A stretch of 64,000 bases of DNA, taken from contig WPIO01000147.1 of assembly GCA_009760855.2 (NCBI GenBank), positions 607,001 through 671,000 on the forward strand. Direction: 5' to 3'. Shown piece after piece: positions 23,136-34,130 of the stretch (the first letter of the stretch is position 1; the number at the start of each line of letters is the position of its first letter). The DNA is from Cristatella mucedo (Eukaryota; Bryozoa; Phylactolaemata; Cristatellidae). The position numbers and the translations under genes were made by a program. Under the pieces are notes generated by a model. It was not told the DNA's origin, made no database searches, and was given only the letters and a program-made list of their open reading frames with translations.

Positions 23136-23181
23136 CTTCCACAAGCCGGGCCGGAGCCGCCACCGGCCCGGCTTGTGGAAG
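23136..23181. repeat. Perfect 19-bp inverted repeat, 8-base loop
   Basis: The arms 23136-23154 and 23163-23181 (CTTCCACAAGCCGGGCCGG and its complement) surround AGCCGCCA. It is GC-rich and would be a very stable hairpin in DNA or in the intron RNA. Confidence 0.95.
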
Positions 23182-23510
23182 CACAGGAACAGCACGGGTC
23201 TGCAGCAAACAAGCCGCAGCACAGGCTGCTCCCAGCAGAGACTAGTGCTGCTGCTGCTGCTGCTCCGATAGCTGGCACTGACCTGGACAAAGTAAGTTTC
23301 AAGCTCTTCTCTTGGCAAATGCTGCCATTACCAGAGCTGCAGCCATTCCTGATTGTCTGGCCACTGGGCATTGACGACGTAAGCAGCGCGTGCGCTGGCC
23401 AAAGTTGGTCGGTGTGGGTATCAGCATATGCACAGTCTGCTGTGCTCGGCTGACGGCTGGCTACCTGTCTCAGCCGGCACCAATTGCTGCCTCTCATTGA
23501 ATTGGGGCAG

Positions 23511-23663
23511 CCCCAGTTTGGCCGAGGGGTTGAGGCCTTCAACGCCCGAGTTCAAAGTGCTCACCTTGACGAACAAGGCCACGGACTTGAGCCCTGCCTG
23601 CTGCATAAGTGGAGCACCTGGATATGGACTCAGCTCCCTTAAGGTGCTACGCAAATGATTAAT
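23511..23663 (+). mobile_element. SINE family 1
   Basis: CCCAGTTTGGCCGAGGGGTT (A box) is followed by an internally enlarged head, then GGACTTGAGCCC (B box), GGAGCACCTGGATATGGACT and CAGCTCCCTTAAGGTGCTAC plus an AT-rich end. An extra 25-30 bases in the head may be an internal duplication. Confidence 0.75.
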
Positions 23664-23804
23664 ATTTTTTTATATTTTTATATCTGCTGTTGGGCCATTA
23701 GTTTGCCTTGCCAAACCAGTCATACCAGTGAGGGACAGTCAGCAGTGCTGAAGCTGCATCTTTTACCGGCCAGATGCTGTGAATAAAAAAAGTCTTCCTT
23801 TGAT

Positions 23805-24200
23805 CATCAAAGCCTGCCACCATTGCTTCAATCGTCCACACCCAGCTGAACTACTGCACTAGTGGCAGGCTCCTTATGGCCTCCCACCCCTTCTCTCGGG
23901 ACATTAAATTAGCTGTCCCTTCTCTCACCTTAACACAATGGGCAACAGAAGCTTTTGCTCTGCCAGTCCTATTCTGAGGAAATCACATGCACATCCTCTC
24001 CTGCTGCCGACTCTGGCACAGAGTCCCTTCCAGCCATCCTTTCCAGCTCTGTGCTTCTATGCTACTTATGTTACTTGGTCGATCGTCCTCCTGACTCGGC
24101 TGGACACTTCGCACTTCGCACTTTCTCTTTAATGCGTTTGATTAAATCTGCTGGTTAGGGCATGTGCAAAGAAAGCCCCTAATGCTTTGAGTGTGCTATA
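23805..24200 (+). mobile_element. L2-type LINE relic
   Basis: It reads IVHTQLNYCTSG (family LDYCNS), then SRDIKLAVPSLTLTQWATEA (family KLAVP..LKTFGDRSF), then an untranslated end with GTGTGCTATAAAAC. It is heavily decayed, with several frameshifts. Confidence 0.6.
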
Positions 24201-24379
24201 AAACACTCTAAGCCATAACATGCACAGTCTTCGGCTTTGCAGATCAACGAACTGGCAAACGTAATAATGATAATAATAATAACAGGTCGATTACAGAGTA
24301 CCCTGGTACTAAACTCAATACAGAAACGTTACGGCCCATTGCAAGAAAAGCCATAATCATCCGCTAATGACAAGCACTT

Positions 24380-25240
24380 TGCAATGCTTAGATAATAATC
24401 CACTTGCATAGGTAGCATGCTCGATAAACAACAAGAATAACATGGCTAGGGGTGCCATGCACAGGGTCAGCACACAAGTATGGTCAGTGGCAGCATGCAC
24501 ACAGTGTCAGCCTGCATAACCACATAAAGGACGAATCACAGGGACCCACTAAATGCTGCGATAAATATGTATGTGAATGCGTACCGAAAGCCGCTTAGGC
24601 TGTGAGTGCGCTATACAAAACACTCCTGCGTAACACCCACATGGTCTTTATGACTTTGTGGAGTTACAGACGGAGGTACATTACATTACATGTGTTAAGT
24701 TATAATAAATATGTTTAAAGGATAAAATGCATAAATGAGACAATGAGATAAAATGCAAAAGGTCAACATACAACTGTGGTTTAGTGGCAACATATGCAGT
24801 GTCAGCACGAATAAGCGTGCCTACAAAGGATAAATCACGAGGATCACGAGAAAATGCTGTAAAGAGCAGTTGCTTTTTCAGCTTGTTTTCTGAACTTCGA
24901 TATCGTGAACATTCTTCATGTTGAAAGCAGGCAGTAGATGAAAGTAGTAGTAGTAGTAGAAAGTAGTAGTAATTGAAAGCATGCAGACTTTGTTGTGGAT
25001 CTGATGTGGTCGTCAAGTGAAAAGCCACTAAGAACAGAACACCTAGACTCCGGGTGTATGCTACGGGAGAATATGCTGGCAGAGCCGATTTTGAGCGTTA
25101 CGTGTGCAAAAGCACACGAAACGTCACTCACGACTACAGTTTGGTAGGACCTGTGGTCAATAACCTGCGCTGAATCATGCACAGTGATCACACAAAGCAC
25201 AATAGGAACATAAGAAGACATAGCTCTCTTGGTTGGGGGT
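24380..25240 (-). mobile_element. L2-type LINE relic, reverse transcriptase 3' half plus 3' UTR
   Basis: On the minus strand near 25100-25000 it reads LKIGSASIFSR and SGFSLDDHIRSTTKSACFQ, a decayed NLGVLFDSSLSFDDHI segment. The LINE 3' UTR phrases (TGCATGCTGCCACTGACCAT, GCATGGCACCCCTAGCCATG) follow near 24420-24530. A plus-strand tail B (24570-24690) lies inside it. Confidence 0.65.
24570..24690 (+). mobile_element. LINE tail B fragment
   Basis: GAATGCGTACCGAAAGCCGC, TTAGGCTGTGAGTGCGCTAT, TTTGTGGAGTTACAGACGG and ACATTACATTACAT in order. It is a very short 5'-truncated insertion, close in sequence to the other B tails. Confidence 0.8.
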
Positions 25241-26958
25241 AAAGCAGAGTGTTACAGATGAGTCTGTAGCTAAGACTTAAATGATGCAAAATGATTGCCT
25301 CCGGTGACAGAAGCCTGAAGCAAGATTCCAGAAGAGACTTTAGCTGCATACTTATTCAAGGCCCGATCACCAAAACATTTCAATTAACTTCACAAAACTG
25401 TAAGGCGACTGGAGGCCGACGAACGGATGGTGCAAGAGCACTTGACTGGATGAGGAAGAAGGTTGGAGGTAAGCTTGCTGAAGTGAGGGAAGTGACCTGT
25501 AAGGCAGTGCAAGAATCTTAGAGTCGATTCGACTCAGGAGAGTGAGCCAGTGAAACTCAATCAAGCTGGGTTTATACAGTGAGTCTCCTACCTGCTTTCT
25601 ACCTACTTGAGTATTCGGTGTATACGTCATGAATACTGGGATGGGTCCGATACTTGGGGAAAACTTAACGAAGACTCGGCAGCAAAACGGGGTTCTACTT
25701 CTTAGCCAAGACTCGGGCAAGACTTAGCAAACGACCAATCGTAGGTGCCGTTGAGGGCACGCCTTCTTCATTGCTTTGAGAAGCATTTCGCTGGCCGACC
25801 CGGCCAGCAAAATCATCGAAGTGTTCCACGGAGTCCCTGTCTATGAGAATCTAGGAGCTAGTCAAACAAGAATCGGATAGTTAGGCAGTGGGCAACAAAA
25901 CCAATAGTGCAAGGTTAAAATTCACTGGTGAATTGTGAATTGAAGAAGGAAGGCCATTTCTTGGCTCCCTAACAAAAAGCAACTTTTCCCCAAAAACATG
26001 GGCGATCGAGTAGAAAGCAATACGTGGAAGAAGACAGGCCGTGTAAGCTTCCTAAAAAAAGGAAGACCGAAGTAGGACAGGTGCAAGTAGGAAGCAAGAC
26101 TCGCCGTGCAAACCAGGCTTTAGAAGTGCTAAGATGTGAGCAAGGCACCGCATGCTGAGGCATCAGCTCCTAGTGAGCAGCACGTGCGGCAGGCGGCCAT
26201 GTCGCCTAATACTTCCAAGGGGGGGGGGAAGCACCACTGCTGCGACAAGCTCTCTGGGATCTCTGCTATCGAAGCAACCGAAAAGAAATTGCTCGGTCAC
26301 CAGAAACCGTAATGGCATAAAAGTCGGATGCTACGGGATTCGGAGGACACTTGAGTGCTACCAAGAGAAACCGGTACCGCTGCTCAGAGAAGATTCGTCT
26401 GCTGTACAGGCCAACTGACAATAATGGCTCAGTCGTGGGTCACGGCCAGTACCAAAAACGCTTCTGCAAACAAAGGTAAGTCTCAGATCAAAGCAGTCAT
26501 AGGCTGTCATTGCCTCCACGCCCGGGAGCAGTACTAGCAAACTGCTAGTGAAGTGGAAACCGCACAAGAGGGTAGGGTGGTTTGGGCTGGTCTGCCATCT
26601 CCTTGTCATCGTTGCAACACTACTCGATTTTCAAGAAAATGATTGGTGCGGGAGATATCAAAGACCAATGATTACTCCGGGCTTCGAGAGTTGAAGCAAA
26701 CAGCTAGCATGCTCTGGGTCGAGCCCGGAGGAAGAGTGTGGGAAGCATGTGGTCGAGCTAGGAATGTTGTAAGGAATCTTCCTTCTAGTGCCCGAGGTCC
26801 GGGATTAAACTGGCTCGGACGAAGCCTCTCCACTTTCATTCTCTGTAGGACCGAGATATTCTGGGACGTGTTGCAGTGCTTTACAAAACCGGTTGACTTA
26901 AAGTGTGCACTGCATTACTGTAGATGGCCCATGCATAGCAGGACTGGTGAGACAGTCG

Positions 26959-27058
26959 TAAGGGTCTGACGACTAGCCACTAAGTAAGGGTCTGACGACT
27001 AGCCACTAAGTAAGGGTCTGACGACTAGCCAATAAGTAAGGGTCTGACGACTAGCCAC
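26959..27058. repeat. 26-bp tandem repeat, four copies
   Basis: TAAGGGTCTGACGACTAGCC starts at 26959, 26985, 27011 and 27037, with CACTAAG or AATAAG between. Copies are nearly identical and contiguous, without spacers, so it is a minisatellite and not a CRISPR array. Confidence 0.95.
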
Positions 27059-27186
27059 GGACAACTTGTCAGAAGCAACAAGCAGCTTTTTTTATCAGCC
27101 AGACGTTGAACGGATAATGTTCCGACATTGACAATGCCCCCAAAATTAATGCTGCTGCACAATTATGTATGCTGGTGCTAATTTAA

Positions 27187-27226
27187 TAAATAAATAAATA
27201 TATATATATATATATGTGTGTGTATT
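27187..27226. repeat. (AAAT)n/(TA)n/(TG)n compound microsatellite
   Basis: AATAAATAAATAAA passes into TATATATA and then GTGTGTG. Confidence 0.9.
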
Positions 27227-28829
27227 ACATATATAAAAAGGTAACTTGTTTGGTAAGTTCAAGAGGTTTGTGGTACTGGCAGGGTTTTCGAAGAATAGTT
27301 TTTGCAGCACCAGAACACGGCCAAGTATGAAGTTTTAGATGAGTCAAGTATCCCCTTACTGAAAAATTTGTATCGACTGTGTCGGGCACTTCTCCACGAA
27401 TGATATGATTTGAGAAGTCTTGAAAAAGCAATCGAGACGTCGAAACTATGGTGATCTTTGTTTTCTAAAAAGCATCCATTGAGATTATGAGAGGGTAGTC
27501 ACATTTAGCCCATGCATTTGGCAAGCCAAGAGTTAGGACCTAATTTAATAGAATTATTTTTTCATTATTATCAAAAAAATGCTTTTGGGTAGATTTTACA
27601 TCTACAGTGTCATTACTTTCTTATATATCACTTTGGACGGTATCCGGATATTGTTGGGCACAAAATAGCAGCCTTCAAACCCTTGATAATTACTGAGTAC
27701 ACGCCTAACTCGGTTGATACATTTTTAGAAATGAGGATATTTGCAGCATCCAATAAATGCTATAATGTCAAAGTGATTAGACGATGCTACAAGTCAATAT
27801 CTTCCATAAATCACGACTATGTTGGATGCAGAAATCGCTTCAGATACTAGAAAACGGTCATATTTACATGTTTTCACAACTGGTAAGCAAATCAAGGTGG
27901 TCACATTCATGATTTGTTACATACATTGCTAACTCGTGCGAGTCCTGTGTTCACGTGAAATTTAATTGGCCAGCAGTGCATAAAACATTTAAATATGAGA
28001 GCTTATATATTGATCCCCAGGATGAGTGGATTTTCGAGCTAGCATCATGTACGTGCACGTGTGGGGGGCTTGTGCTTGTATTCATCCAAGCAAGCAAGAC
28101 ATGTCGGTGGTAACCTTAAACAACGAGCCACAATTGTAATCAGTGTAATAGAGCTTCTCGAAGTTATAATCCTGCATGCCGAATTCGTCTAATCCGAGCT
28201 ACACAACGACTCGGCGCCGCCCCCCCCCCCCTGCGGGTTGATCTTAATCTTACCAGTCTGCAACAGCTGTGCCACAGCTAACAGCCAACTCTCACCACCT
28301 GAAGAGTGATTGCCTTCAGACTTCTGCCGGGTTAAGGTATCAGAAGGTGTGCAAATAGCAGAATTTAAATCCCATCCTGACACTGTCACCGAGACTGTTT
28401 CAAGTGAAGAACTCATTCAGCCTCGGGCGTGAGGTGTGCTAAATCAGGTCGTGGCTTAGAAGACAATAGCAGGCAGTTCTTTATTCCCAGCTGCCACCTG
28501 GATGACAGCAGCTAAGACCTGCTACTACAGATATGAGACAGCTACGATCAGCTGACTTTAACTTCATTAGCTTTGCTTTTCTTGATTTGTGTTACTTTTG
28601 ACGTCACCTTCACAGATCGAAGCTCAATGTGGGGGTTGGCATAATCTGAAGTAGGGAACCAATTGGCATGAAAGTACCATCAAGCTCACTTTGTCATTTA
28701 GAGAGTAGGTCGTTTTTATTCTCTTTCTAATTTAGGGAATGATAAGTCAAACAGCGCCGGGAGTTGTAACTACACCAGTTGACTCACTCCTTTGTCTTTC
28801 AGTCAGTAACTCAAAAAAGCCACAAAGAC

Positions 28830-30207
28830 TATGTGAGCGTTACCACTGCTATCCTCCGTGTTAACAATGACATTCTACGTGGCAACGACGAGGGGAATGT
28901 CAATGCCCTAGCTCTGCTAGGTCTGTCTGCTGCCTTCGACACCATTGATCACGAGGTTCTGCTTGAACGATTGAGAACAACGATCGGTCTGGCAGACGAA
29001 GCACTGGCGTTGTTTAAATCGTACTTGTCTGATCGACTTCAATCCGTGTCGTGTGGGGGTCAGGTCTCACAAACGAGAAGGGTCACCTGTGGAGTCCCTA
29101 AAGGGTCCATGCTCGGCCCCTTGCTGTTCTCCATTTATACACAACCTCTGGGAAAAGTCATTAAGGCCCATGGAATATCACTTCTATGCTGATGATACTC
29201 AGCTGTGTTTGTCATTCAAACTGTCGGAATCTGCTGCAGCAACTGAGAAACTGAATGCTTGCCTTGCCGATATTCGATCTTGGATGTCGGAAAACTTCCT
29301 GAAATTAAATGATGATAAAACCGAACTGCTGCTCATAGGACATCCTAAGCGTGTGGCTGGATTAAAAGGCTTTGCTCTTCTAATAGGTGATGCTGTTGTG
29401 CGACCATCACCACGTGCTCGAAATTTAGGTGTTGTTTTCGACAGCTGCCTCAATTTTAAAAACTTCATTCAGAAGACTGCTTCTACAACTAGCCATCACG
29501 TCCGATCGCTATCCAGATTAGAAACTGTCTTCCACAGTGGCTTGCAAAAAAATTAACAAGCTCTTTAGTTCTGTCTCAGCTTGATTATTGTAATTCCCTT
29601 TTGGCTGGGCTACCAAAGAAAGCAAATAGGCCACTGCAGCTGGCTATGAATATGGCTGCAAGGCTAGCCTTCAAGTCCCAGAGGTTTGAGCACGTGTCTC
29701 CTTTGCTAAAAGAGCTAGGATGGATGCCGGTTGAGCAACGGATCCAGAGCAAAGTTCTTACGCTGACCTACAAGGCCCGCCACGGCTTGGCTCCTTTGTA
29801 CCTAGCTAAACTGCTGCACCAGTTTCAGCCTGTTCGCGCCCTCAGGTCCTTTGTCGACAATAAATTAGCTGTTCCATTTCTCGGCTTAAAGACAGTTGGC
29901 GACAGAAGCTTTAGCTCTGCAGGTCCTAGACTGTGAAACTCGCTTCCACAATTCTTACGCAACGACAACTACTCTCCTACTGCCGACTATGGCTCATCCT
30001 TTTCAGTGGTCCTGAGCTGCTACTTCCAAGCTACTCACTACCTCAACTGCTCTCCTGACTCTGCTATGCTTCCCACTTTCTCTTTGTTGCGTGAGACATG
30101 AGAGCTTCTACTTGCATTTCCCTTTGCAGCAAATGTAAAGCGCCTAGAAAGAGATTAAGTTCTCTGAGGGCGCTTTATCAAGTACATTATTATTATTATT
30201 ATTATTA
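28830..30207 (+). mobile_element. L2-type LINE, best copy of the reverse transcriptase, with tail A
   Basis: In one frame from about 28846 it reads AILRVNNDILRGNDEGN, LALLGLSAAFDTIDHEVLLE, CGVPKGSMLGPLLFSIYT. The frame shifts near 29170-29180 into FYADDTQLCLSFKLSES, RSWMSENFLKLNDDKTELLL and ARNLGVVFDSCLNFKNFI. It shifts again near 29550 into LDYCNSLLAGLPKKANRPLQ and DNKLAVPFLGLKTVGDRSFS, with a stop where the family has GPRLWNSLP. It ends with CCTAGAAAGAGATTAAGTTC, GGGCGCTTTATC and (ATT)n. The family is L2/CR1-like by the order AFDTIDH, GVPKGS, ADDTQL, LDYCNS. It has no 5' part or endonuclease and cannot encode a working enzyme. Confidence 0.85.
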
Positions 30208-30417
30208 CTTCCATGCTAATCACTACCTCAACTGCTCTCCTGACTCTGCTATGCTTCCCACTTTCTCTTTGTTGCATGAGACGAAGTCTGTTGGCCACCG
30301 AATGCGTACCGAAAGCCGCTTAGGCTGTGGTTAGCCATGCAAAACTCTCCTGCGTAACACCCACATGGTCTTTATGACTTTGTGGAGTTACAGACGGAGA
30401 TACATTACATTACATTA
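30208..30417 (+). mobile_element. LINE 3' end, tail type B
   Basis: CTACCTCAACTGCTCTCCTG, GAATGCGTACCGAAAGCCGC, TTTGTGGAGTTACAGACGG, then ACATTACATTACATTA. It begins exactly where the (ATT)n of the preceding LINE ends. Confidence 0.8.
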
Positions 30418-30600
30418 TAGGAAGAGCTTTGTATAGCGTATTCAAAGCCTATGCAGCTTTCGGTATATATTTTGCAGCCGCAACAAAGAGAAAGTGGGAA
30501 GCATGGCGGAGTCAGGAGAGCGGTTGAGGTAGCATGGAAGTAGCAGCTCAGGGCCGCTGAAAATGACGAGCCACTATCGGCAGCAGGAGTTGGGAACAGG
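30418..30600 (-). mobile_element. LINE 3' end, tail type B, inverted
   Basis: On the minus strand it has CCGATAGTGGCTCGTCATTT, CTGCTACTTCCATGCTACCT, GGAAGCATGGCGGAGTCAGG in complement, and ACCGAAAGCTGCATAGGCTT. It is joined tail to tail with the plus-strand copy at 30208-30417, so the two form an imperfect palindrome. Confidence 0.75.
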
Positions 30601-30936
30601 GGGTGTGCAAAGCATTTGCATGGGTTTGTATATGTGCATTTATGTGTGTGTTCTTGTTTGGGGGAGAGAGTGGGTCCGTGTAGGCTCAAATGCTCCAGCA
30701 TGGGTGTATTTGTGCAGCAATGTATATCTGATCATGTGTGTGTGCGCGTGTGTGTGCTCAAGTATTCTGTGTAGGCCTTGAGTGTGCACGTTTGCATGCA
30801 AGTGCATGTAAGTGTACAGTGGCTGGCGATGACTAAGAAGAACTGTGTGTTGACATTACAGTAACTGCTCGTGACTGGCCAAGATATGTGCCGTCCTCAT
30901 TAGCTACTCCAGATGCTACCTACTGCCCTACATATT

Positions 30937-30981
<45 letters not shown>
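30937..30981. repeat. (TA)n microsatellite
   Basis: About 21 TA repeats. Confidence 0.95.
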
Positions 30982-30983
<2 letters not shown>

Positions 30984-31540
30984 GGCCTGTGTGCTTGCTT
31001 GAGTCGACATAGTCTCGCCTGTCCAAATTTGTCCCACCATCGCCTTACCCACTATCAGCAGTTCAGCACGACCACTATAGAAAATGTCAACAAGGGAGAG
31101 AATATAAATCCATACCCAGGTGCCCTACATGTGTACCTGTCAGTCTTTTTGGGTCTGTGCATCTTTCTATGCATGCAGGCATATCTATGCGTTTTGTGCA
31201 TTTGCAAGAGTGTGTGTGTTCGCCTCGGCGACGGGCACGTTTGTTGGTGTGGATATGCGGCTGTCTATGCGTGTGCTTGTCCATCTGAAAAGGCGAGCAA
31301 GCAAGCATGCATGCAAAAGTGCACGTAAACGAGCACGTCAGCGTGCAAGTTTCTAGCTGCAAGGGTTTTTAAGAGTGCGTATGTGCGAGTGGGTGCACAT
31401 TTGTGTGCACGTGCATGTGCCAGGGCTCACAAGTCTTGTCTTGCGTGTGGGTGTGTTTGTATGGGTGCAGATGAGCTAGTGTGCATAGGGCGGGCAGATG
31501 CTCACTTGTTCGTGTTTGCATGTACGTGCATAAAGGACTA

Positions 31541-31690
31541 CGTTGACAGGGGTAACGTGCTCGAGCTTTGCGATCCAGGTCGCGAGTTCGAGTCCTAAAG
31601 CGAGCAACTCTTTAATGCCAGCTTGGCGCAGGGGTGACAGCCACTGGGGCTCTTCTGCTGCTACACAAATGAGGCAGCTAAATAGGCTTA
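31541..31690 (+). mobile_element. SINE family 2
   Basis: GGGGTAACGTGCTCGAGC (A-box side), GCGAGTTCGAGTCC (B box), then GGGGTGACAGCCACTGGGGC, TCTTCTGCTGCTACACAAAT and GAGGCAGCTAAATAGGCTTA. The body matches the copies at 1390 and 58656. Confidence 0.8.
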
Positions 31691-31854
31691 ACTTGACTTT
31701 ATAACTCCACGGACGTGTCATGACTGATAGCTGCCTCGGCCAGCCGTTAGTGCGTCTTATGTGCCAGCAGTAATAATTGTAAGATATTAGCACAGGACTC
31801 TAAGAGAACTGAATTCTTTCTAAGCACTCAGCGGGTGCTGGAAAATAGTTCTAA

Positions 31855-31903
31855 CTGTTCGCGTGTCGACATGCCCATCGTCGGCATGTCGACACGCGAA
31901 CAG
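31855..31903. repeat. Perfect 21-bp inverted repeat, 7-base loop
   Basis: The arms 31855-31875 and 31883-31903 are exact reverse complements and begin CTGTTCGCGTGTCGAC; the loop is CATCGTC. Each arm also contains the palindrome GTCGAC. It is the longest perfect hairpin in the window. Confidence 0.96.
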
Positions 31904-32104
31904 AGAATACAAGTCAGAAGGCACCGTGTAGGCTTTTAGCTGCTATTTAAATGGCGTTAAGTCAGCGGATGCCGTGGTGTCAGTCGAGAACGGGCCTCAG
32001 GAGCCTCGCTGAATATAGAGTTAAAGACACGCTTGCCAGACAATTTTAAGTTGGCAACGAGGCACAGCTAAAAGCGAGTGGAAACTGCAAAGCCTAAGTA
32101 GAAA

Positions 32105-32595
32105 GTATTTTGGATAGGTATTCTGGAGCAAGACTGGGGAACGCTAACCCACAAGGCCAAGGCCATGGCTTGGCTCCTCAATACCTCGCAGAGCTGCTGC
32201 ACCAGTTTCTGCCTCCTCTTCAAGCCCTCGGGTTCTGTATGGACAACAAATTAGCTGTTCCATTCCTCTGCTTAATGACCGTTGGCGACAGAAGATATAG
32301 CCCTGCAGGTCCTAGACTGTGGAACAGCTTCCACGATTCTTACATAAAGACAGCTACTCTCCTGCTGCCGACTGTGTCTCATCCTTTTCGGCAGTCCTGA
32401 GCTGCTACTTCCATGCTACTCACTACCTCAACTGCTCTCCTGACTCTGCTATGCTTCCCACTTTCTGTTGGCTACCAAATGCGTACCGAAAGCAGCTTAG
32501 GCTGTGAGTGCGCTACACACACCTCTCCTGAGTAACACCCACATAGTCCAAGTGGCTATGTGGAGTTACAGACGGAGAAACATTACATTACAAGG
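32105..32595 (+). mobile_element. L2-type LINE relic with tail B
   Basis: GLAPQYLAELLHQFLPPLQA, DNKLAVPFLCLMTVGDRRYS and PAGPRLWNSFHD are in one open frame to 32400, followed by GCGTACCGAAAGCAGCTTAG, GGAGTTACAGACGGAG and ACATTACATTACA. Here the tryptophan that is a stop in the 28830 copy is intact. Confidence 0.8.
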
Positions 32596-33115
32596 AAGGG
32601 ACCTACCGTGAATGGCAGAATCTTGAATTGGATACTCTGCTTGTAGGAGAGGTAGTGCAGATCGGTGAGATACAGTGCAATGTGACATGTTCACAACAGC
32701 TGATCGTAGCTGCAGAGAGTTTTAATTACAGAAGTCTAGGTGGGATGACCCAAATTCATGACTAGCTTGGCTGTTAAATTCTTATCTAAAGCAGGCCCGA
32801 GTTTTTGCAATCGTGTGTACGACATGGTCGGCAGACTTGATTGCATAGCTGATGTGGTCATCTAGTGAAGGGCCAATTAGAAGCAGAAAGCCCAGGTTAT
32901 GTGCAGCTGCTACAGGAGATACGCTGGCCGAAGATACTTTGAGGGCTTAGCTTTCCAGTTTCCGAATAACACTCGGTTTGTTCGTAACCCATGAGGTGGT
33001 TTCTATCCTCGGTCAATTTGATAAAGGTTGCAGCCATCTCTGGCAAGATGGCATGTGCTCAAAAAAGACTTGGTGATCAATAATATTAAACACTACAACG
33101 AGATCCGGCAAAATA
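32596..33115 (-). mobile_element. L2-type LINE relic, inverted next to the previous one
   Basis: On the minus strand near 32930-32830: SVSPVAAAHNLGF, then GPSLDDHISYAIKSADHVVH. Near 32770 it has GHPTW, preceded by SHLDFCN on the frame used by LDYCNS, and near 32650 ALYLTDLHYLSYKQSIQF. All of these are L2 reverse transcriptase 3' motifs. Confidence 0.65.
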
Positions 33116-34067
33116 AGAAGCCGGACTCTACCTAAATATGCACTCTTAATAAGGTGGTTTTACATTTGTTGCAGTTCTGACACTATGGAGTTATTAGCAG
33201 TAAAGTATGAAACTTTACTGCTAGTTGAAGTATTGATGTTAGAGCTAAACGGCCACAATGCATTCCAGTGTATTTAATAGGTACGGCAAGTGTGTAAGCA
33301 GCTGGCACTGCTCTTTCGGAGGGCATTATTTTACTGCCCACGACAGCTCTAGCAGAGCAGACCTAGTCCATGCCCGGATTTGGTTGGACCTCGGCTAATT
33401 TGAGGTAAGACCATTGTGCCAGGAATAAACTCGATCAAGCAGGGCCAGCGTTTTAAGATAAAGGAGCTGACATGATCCTGCTATACCTCACTGATGCATG
33501 GTGACTCAACATTGAATAGCCAGCTGCCACTCATTCACTACCTTACCACTGTCACCACTAGCCACGGGTAAGCAATAGGCAACCAGCAGGGTACAGAACA
33601 CAGCCAGGCCTCCAGATGCTGTTTAGGTGGTTAATTGTAAGCACCACTGGCAGGATCCGGCTTGCCACAGTCTGACTTGCTAGCCCACACCGTGACGAAT
33701 GACATTGTGAAGCTCAACTTGGCAAAATGGCACTTAAGTGGCTTCTCTATGGGGCAGTGTGGCTAGCTCGCTTGCAGACTTTGAGTCATCAAAACACCAA
33801 GCCCACATAGCCTACTAGCCAAGAGTTTGAGAAAAAATTGGAGCTAAACCAGAGCCAGTGGAAGGTAAGAAAGAGTAGAAAGTGGAAAACAGGATTATGC
33901 TTGATTGACAGCCTTTCCAAACAGGGGGTGGGTAGGCTGAAGGCAAGCAATCAGAGAAAAAAAGTAACACAGTCGGGTGACACAGCTCTTGCTAGGTTGG
34001 CCCAGCAAGCAGCTGATTGACGACCAGCAGTAGTATGACAGCAGCTGAACATTAGCCAGCCACGAAC

Positions 34068-34130
34068 CTGCTTCGGGCCCAATTTCTTTCCCTCGTACTG
34101 TGTGTTTTGAGGAGTCTGGACGACCACAGA
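34068..34130 (-). CDS. UCKL1: UCKL1 exon 10: short VVQTP segment
   Basis: This exon encodes residues 336-356, only 21 codons. SVVVQTPQNTQYEGKKL matches the family's CVVQTPQGQDYAGK, and PKQ leads into the next exon's ICGVS. The acceptor is AATTGCAG and the donor CAG|GTTCGT, which is weaker than most others in this gene. It sits alone between two large introns and was identified by motif plus phase 0 at both borders. Confidence 0.93.

Larger units (their letters stand above)
19377..34067 (-). other. UCKL1: UCKL1 intron 10 (14.7 kb)
   Basis: It holds SINEs (21429, 23511, 31541), LINEs (23805, 24380, 24570, 28830, 30208, 30418, 32105, 32596), hairpins (23136, 31855), a 26-bp tandem repeat (26959) and AT/GA tracts. 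I see nothing recognisable in 19380-21390, 21560-22240, 22310-23130, 25250-26950, 27230-28820, 30610-30930, 30990-31530, 31910-32100 and 33120-34060. The GC-rich part 22720-23420 has open frames of low complexity only. Confidence 0.9.

Noticed and set aside
22721-23542. Open frames up to 176 codons on both strands in a GC-rich stretch
   Set aside because: Alanine/proline/cysteine-rich by composition, open on both strands, no recognisable domain, and the region contains a perfect hairpin and abuts a SINE.
26959-27058. CRISPR-like direct repeats
   Set aside because: Units are contiguous with no variable spacers, the genome is eukaryotic, and only four copies exist.
27659-27850. 57-codon + frame with protein-like composition in AT-rich sequence
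   Set aside because: Too short, no motif recognised, and flanked by stops on both sides without splice signals that fit.
28830-30207. Active LINE
   Set aside because: At least two frameshifts and a stop in the conserved GPRLWN region, and no 5' half.
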